A DNA stretch of 6,904 bases, from positions 1-6,904 of the forward strand of contig JAIPFN010000036.1 of assembly GCA_021736615.1 (NCBI GenBank), read 5' to 3'. The notes under the pieces were generated by a model. That model was not told the origin of the DNA. It ran no database searches and saw nothing but the letters and a program-made list of their open reading frames with translations. Each line of letters begins with the position of its first letter. The first letter of the stretch is position 1. This stretch comes from Phycisphaerae bacterium. GTDB lineage: Bacteria; Planctomycetota; Phycisphaerae; Sedimentisphaerales; Anaerohalosphaeraceae. Position numbers and translations under genes: made by a program. Shown here in pieces: positions 5,669 through 6,904 of this stretch.

Positions 5669-6280
5669 ATGAGAAATTTAACACTATCAATAATAGCACT
5701 GGGTGCATGTTTTCTGGTATTTACAAACGTTCAGGCACAAGCGGGAGTTTGTCCCGATGCGGTTTGTTTCGATTTCGAACTTGGTCACGACACTAGCGAC
5801 CAAGTCGAAATAGGCAACTACATGACCGGTCTTTATGGACCAACAGTCACGGTTGCAAATTCCAAAGTAATGAATAACTGGAAATATCTGCCGCTCCCGT
5901 GGATCGGGAAGGCCTCTGATGATTATTATTTGGCAACTCAAGGTAAAGAGATGGAAATAACGTTTGAAAAGCCAATCACAAATGTCTGCGGCGATGGACG
6001 TGTATTTTTTAGTATTTTCCAATCACCAGATTTCACCATCGCAGGTTATGATGGCCTTAACCTGATTGACAGTTACTCAGATAACGTATGTATAGCGGGT
6101 AATGTTGAGTTCGACCTTGCTTTCGCTACGCCCGTCGATCGACTAAAAATATATGGTAACTGTATTGGTGTTGCCGTAGACGACCTTTGTGTTCAACCAG
6201 TACCTGTGCCTGGTGCGGGCCTGCTCAGCATACTTGGAATTGGCATTACCGGATGGCTCAAACGCAGAAATACCTTGTAG
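5669..6280 (+). CDS. Secreted protein with PEP-CTERM-like sorting tail
   Basis: The 203-residue product begins with a classic Sec signal peptide: MRN, a hydrophobic core, then an AQA signal-peptidase site near residue 25. The C-terminus has the three parts of a PEP-CTERM/exosortase sorting tail: a short proline motif PVPVPG (177-182), a hydrophobic helix of about 15 residues (183-197) and a KRR cluster (198-200) close to the end. The motif is VPVPG rather than the commonest VPEP. Exosortases are thought to cleave at this tail and deliver the protein to the cell surface or extracellular polymer. The mature part holds six cysteines (28, 33, 107, 141, 165, 174), FDFELG (34-39), and VAVDDLCV just before the tail, a layout typical of beta-rich PEP-CTERM exoproteins. 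The mature domain's function is unknown. It is preceded by AGGAGG and followed by a strong terminator, so it is probably a single-gene unit. Confidence 0.88.
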   Translation: MRNLTLSIIALGACFLVFTNVQAQAGVCPDAVCFDFELGHDTSDQVEIGNYMTGLYGPTVTVANSKVMNNWKYLPLPWIGKASDDYYLATQGKEMEITFEKPITNVCGDGRVFFSIFQSPDFTIAGYDGLNLIDSYSDNVCIAGNVEFDLAFATPVDRLKIYGNCIGVAVDDLCVQPVPVPGAGLLSILGIGITGWLKRRNTL

Positions 6281-6296
6281 GATCCTCATCCGACAA

Positions 6297-6336
6297 AAGG
6301 CCGGAGTAAGAGGAGGAGGGAATCTTCTCCGGCCTT
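6297..6336 (-). terminator. 10-bp hairpin, probable terminator of the minus-strand thioesterase gene
   Basis: AAGGCCGGAG (6297-6306) and CTCCGGCCTT (6327-6336) form a perfect 10-bp stem around a 20-base purine-rich loop. On the minus strand the stem ends in CCTTTTG, a short T-run; on the plus strand it is followed by ATTATAAT, which is not a U-tract. It therefore suits the minus-strand gene ending at 6400, 63 bases away, better than the plus-strand gene. The long loop and only four T make it a weak terminator. Confidence 0.45.
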
Positions 6337-6348
6337 ATTATAATACTG

Positions 6349-6384
6349 GAGCCGTATCTTGTAAAAAGATGCGGCTCTTTTTTT
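6349..6384 (+). terminator. Rho-independent terminator of the secreted-protein gene
   Basis: GAGCCGTATCTT (6349-6360) pairs with AAGATGCGGCTC (6366-6377) over 12 bp with one G-U pair and a 5-base loop (GTAAA), followed at once by seven T (6378-6384). It lies 68 bases after the stop codon of the plus-strand gene. It is oriented for the plus strand only; read from the minus strand no T-run follows. Confidence 0.92.
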
Positions 6385-6399
6385 GGGTCGCTTTCCGGA

Positions 6400-6904
6400 T
6401 TAGGACTTGGCCAGTTTCCATACCGTCTTTAACTTCGCGGCTATGCTTGACGAACCATCCTGACTGATCGAATGAATTGCCGTTTTCGTTGTCTGATCGC
6501 AGGTAACACAGGTTTCGACGGTTACCGGTCTGCCCAGTGACACCTCGGACTTAAAAGCAATATCTATCTCGGCCGGAACATATTCGGTGAGAACCTCCCG
6601 GGGCATCGACTCCATTGCCCAGGTCAGGTATATACTATTATTAATATGGTTGTTCAGATCGATCTCGGCGAACCTTGGCTCAAAAGTTTTGCTAAGCTGA
6701 CAGTCAGCCGGTTCGTCAATTTCATCAAAGTCTGTATCCAGTGCCCGTTTCGGGTTAACCGGAATATCGCCCAGTGCCCGGTTTGGCCTTAGAGGCCTTC
6801 TTCGGTTAAGGTCCACAACCAGCCAGCCGCTCGAAGCAGCGGCGATAACGACGCCAGCCGAATCGGTAATCTCGAAATCACGAAAACACATAAGCCCCTT
6901 ACCG
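6400..6904 (-). CDS. Acyl-ACP thioesterase (plant FatA/FatB-like), C-terminal part, cut by window edge
   Basis: The frame is open to the right edge; in-frame codons (GKGL) precede the ATG at 6891, so that ATG is internal and roughly the first third of a typical bacterial family member of about 250 residues is missing. The family hydrolyses acyl-ACP to release fatty acids, using two hotdog domains in the cytoplasm. Counting from the ATG at 6891, the visible part has the end of the first hotdog (RDFEITDSAG, ASSGWLVVDL, RRRPLRP, to about 37) and the second hotdog (about 66-160). FEPRFAEIDLNNHINNSIYL carries D78, N80 and H82, matching the D-x-N-x-H catalytic motif of plant FatB, and E116 sits at the distance from H82 expected for the catalytic glutamate. 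The residue after it is Val, where plant enzymes have Cys. It converges with the secreted-protein gene. Confidence 0.88.
   Translation of the reverse strand, partial: GKGLMCFRDFEITDSAGVVIAAASSGWLVVDLNRRRPLRPNRALGDIPVNPKRALDTDFDEIDEPADCQLSKTFEPRFAEIDLNNHINNSIYLTWAMESMPREVLTEYVPAEIDIAFKSEVSLGRPVTVETCVTCDQTTKTAIHSISQDGSSSIAAKLKTVWKLAKS

Noticed and set aside
6189..6467. Plus-strand 92-residue frame over the secreted protein's end and the terminators
   Set aside because: It runs through two hairpins and the T-run and overlaps two real genes; a shadow frame.

Overview
The window carries six protein-coding regions, two of them cut by the window edges. It looks like a bacterial chromosome of moderate G+C content, with A/T-rich spacers. 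The best lineage clue is the secreted protein at 5669-6280. Its C-terminus is a PEP-CTERM-like sorting tail of the proline/glycine type (VPVPGAG, a hydrophobic stretch, then KRR), a style I associate with Planctomycetota, especially Phycisphaerae/Sedimentisphaerales-like bacteria. This assignment is inference, not proof. The menaquinone genes indicate an organism that makes MK through the classical chorismate/o-succinylbenzoate route.

Left part (1-4222, minus strand): one probable operon read right to left, hisA - menF - menD - menB, with menB running off the left edge. A sigma70-like promoter (TTGCTT, 17-bp spacer, TACAAT) lies just upstream of hisA. HisA is a histidine-pathway isomerase. 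MenF turns chorismate into isochorismate, MenD adds the succinyl-semialdehyde unit from 2-oxoglutarate to give SEPHCHC, and MenB later closes the naphthoquinone ring. menH, menC and menE are not in the visible part; menH, often placed near menD, is absent from the menD-menB gap. Gaps are 12 bp (hisA-menF), 56 bp (menF-menD, with a hairpin) and 83 bp (menD-menB, with another hairpin).

Centre (4223-5124): a divergent control region of about 280 bp, with an AT-rich hyphenated palindrome between two opposed promoters, then a plus-strand gene for an unrecognised 233-residue protein with two membrane helices and mostly cytoplasmic ends.

Right part (5125-6904): a gene-poor stretch of about 540 bp opens with five tandem degenerate heptamers directly after a stop codon and contains a large imperfect inverted repeat and start-less open frames that may be gene remnants. 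The PEP-CTERM-like secreted protein follows, then two nested hairpin terminators. Last comes the 3' part of a minus-strand plant-FatA/FatB-like acyl-ACP thioesterase, which enters from beyond the right edge.

I saw no tRNA, rRNA, CRISPR array, transposase or phage gene. I found no clear new multi-gene system. The least explained parts are the two-helix membrane protein, the structured non-coding stretch beside it, and the placement of hisA at the head of a men operon.
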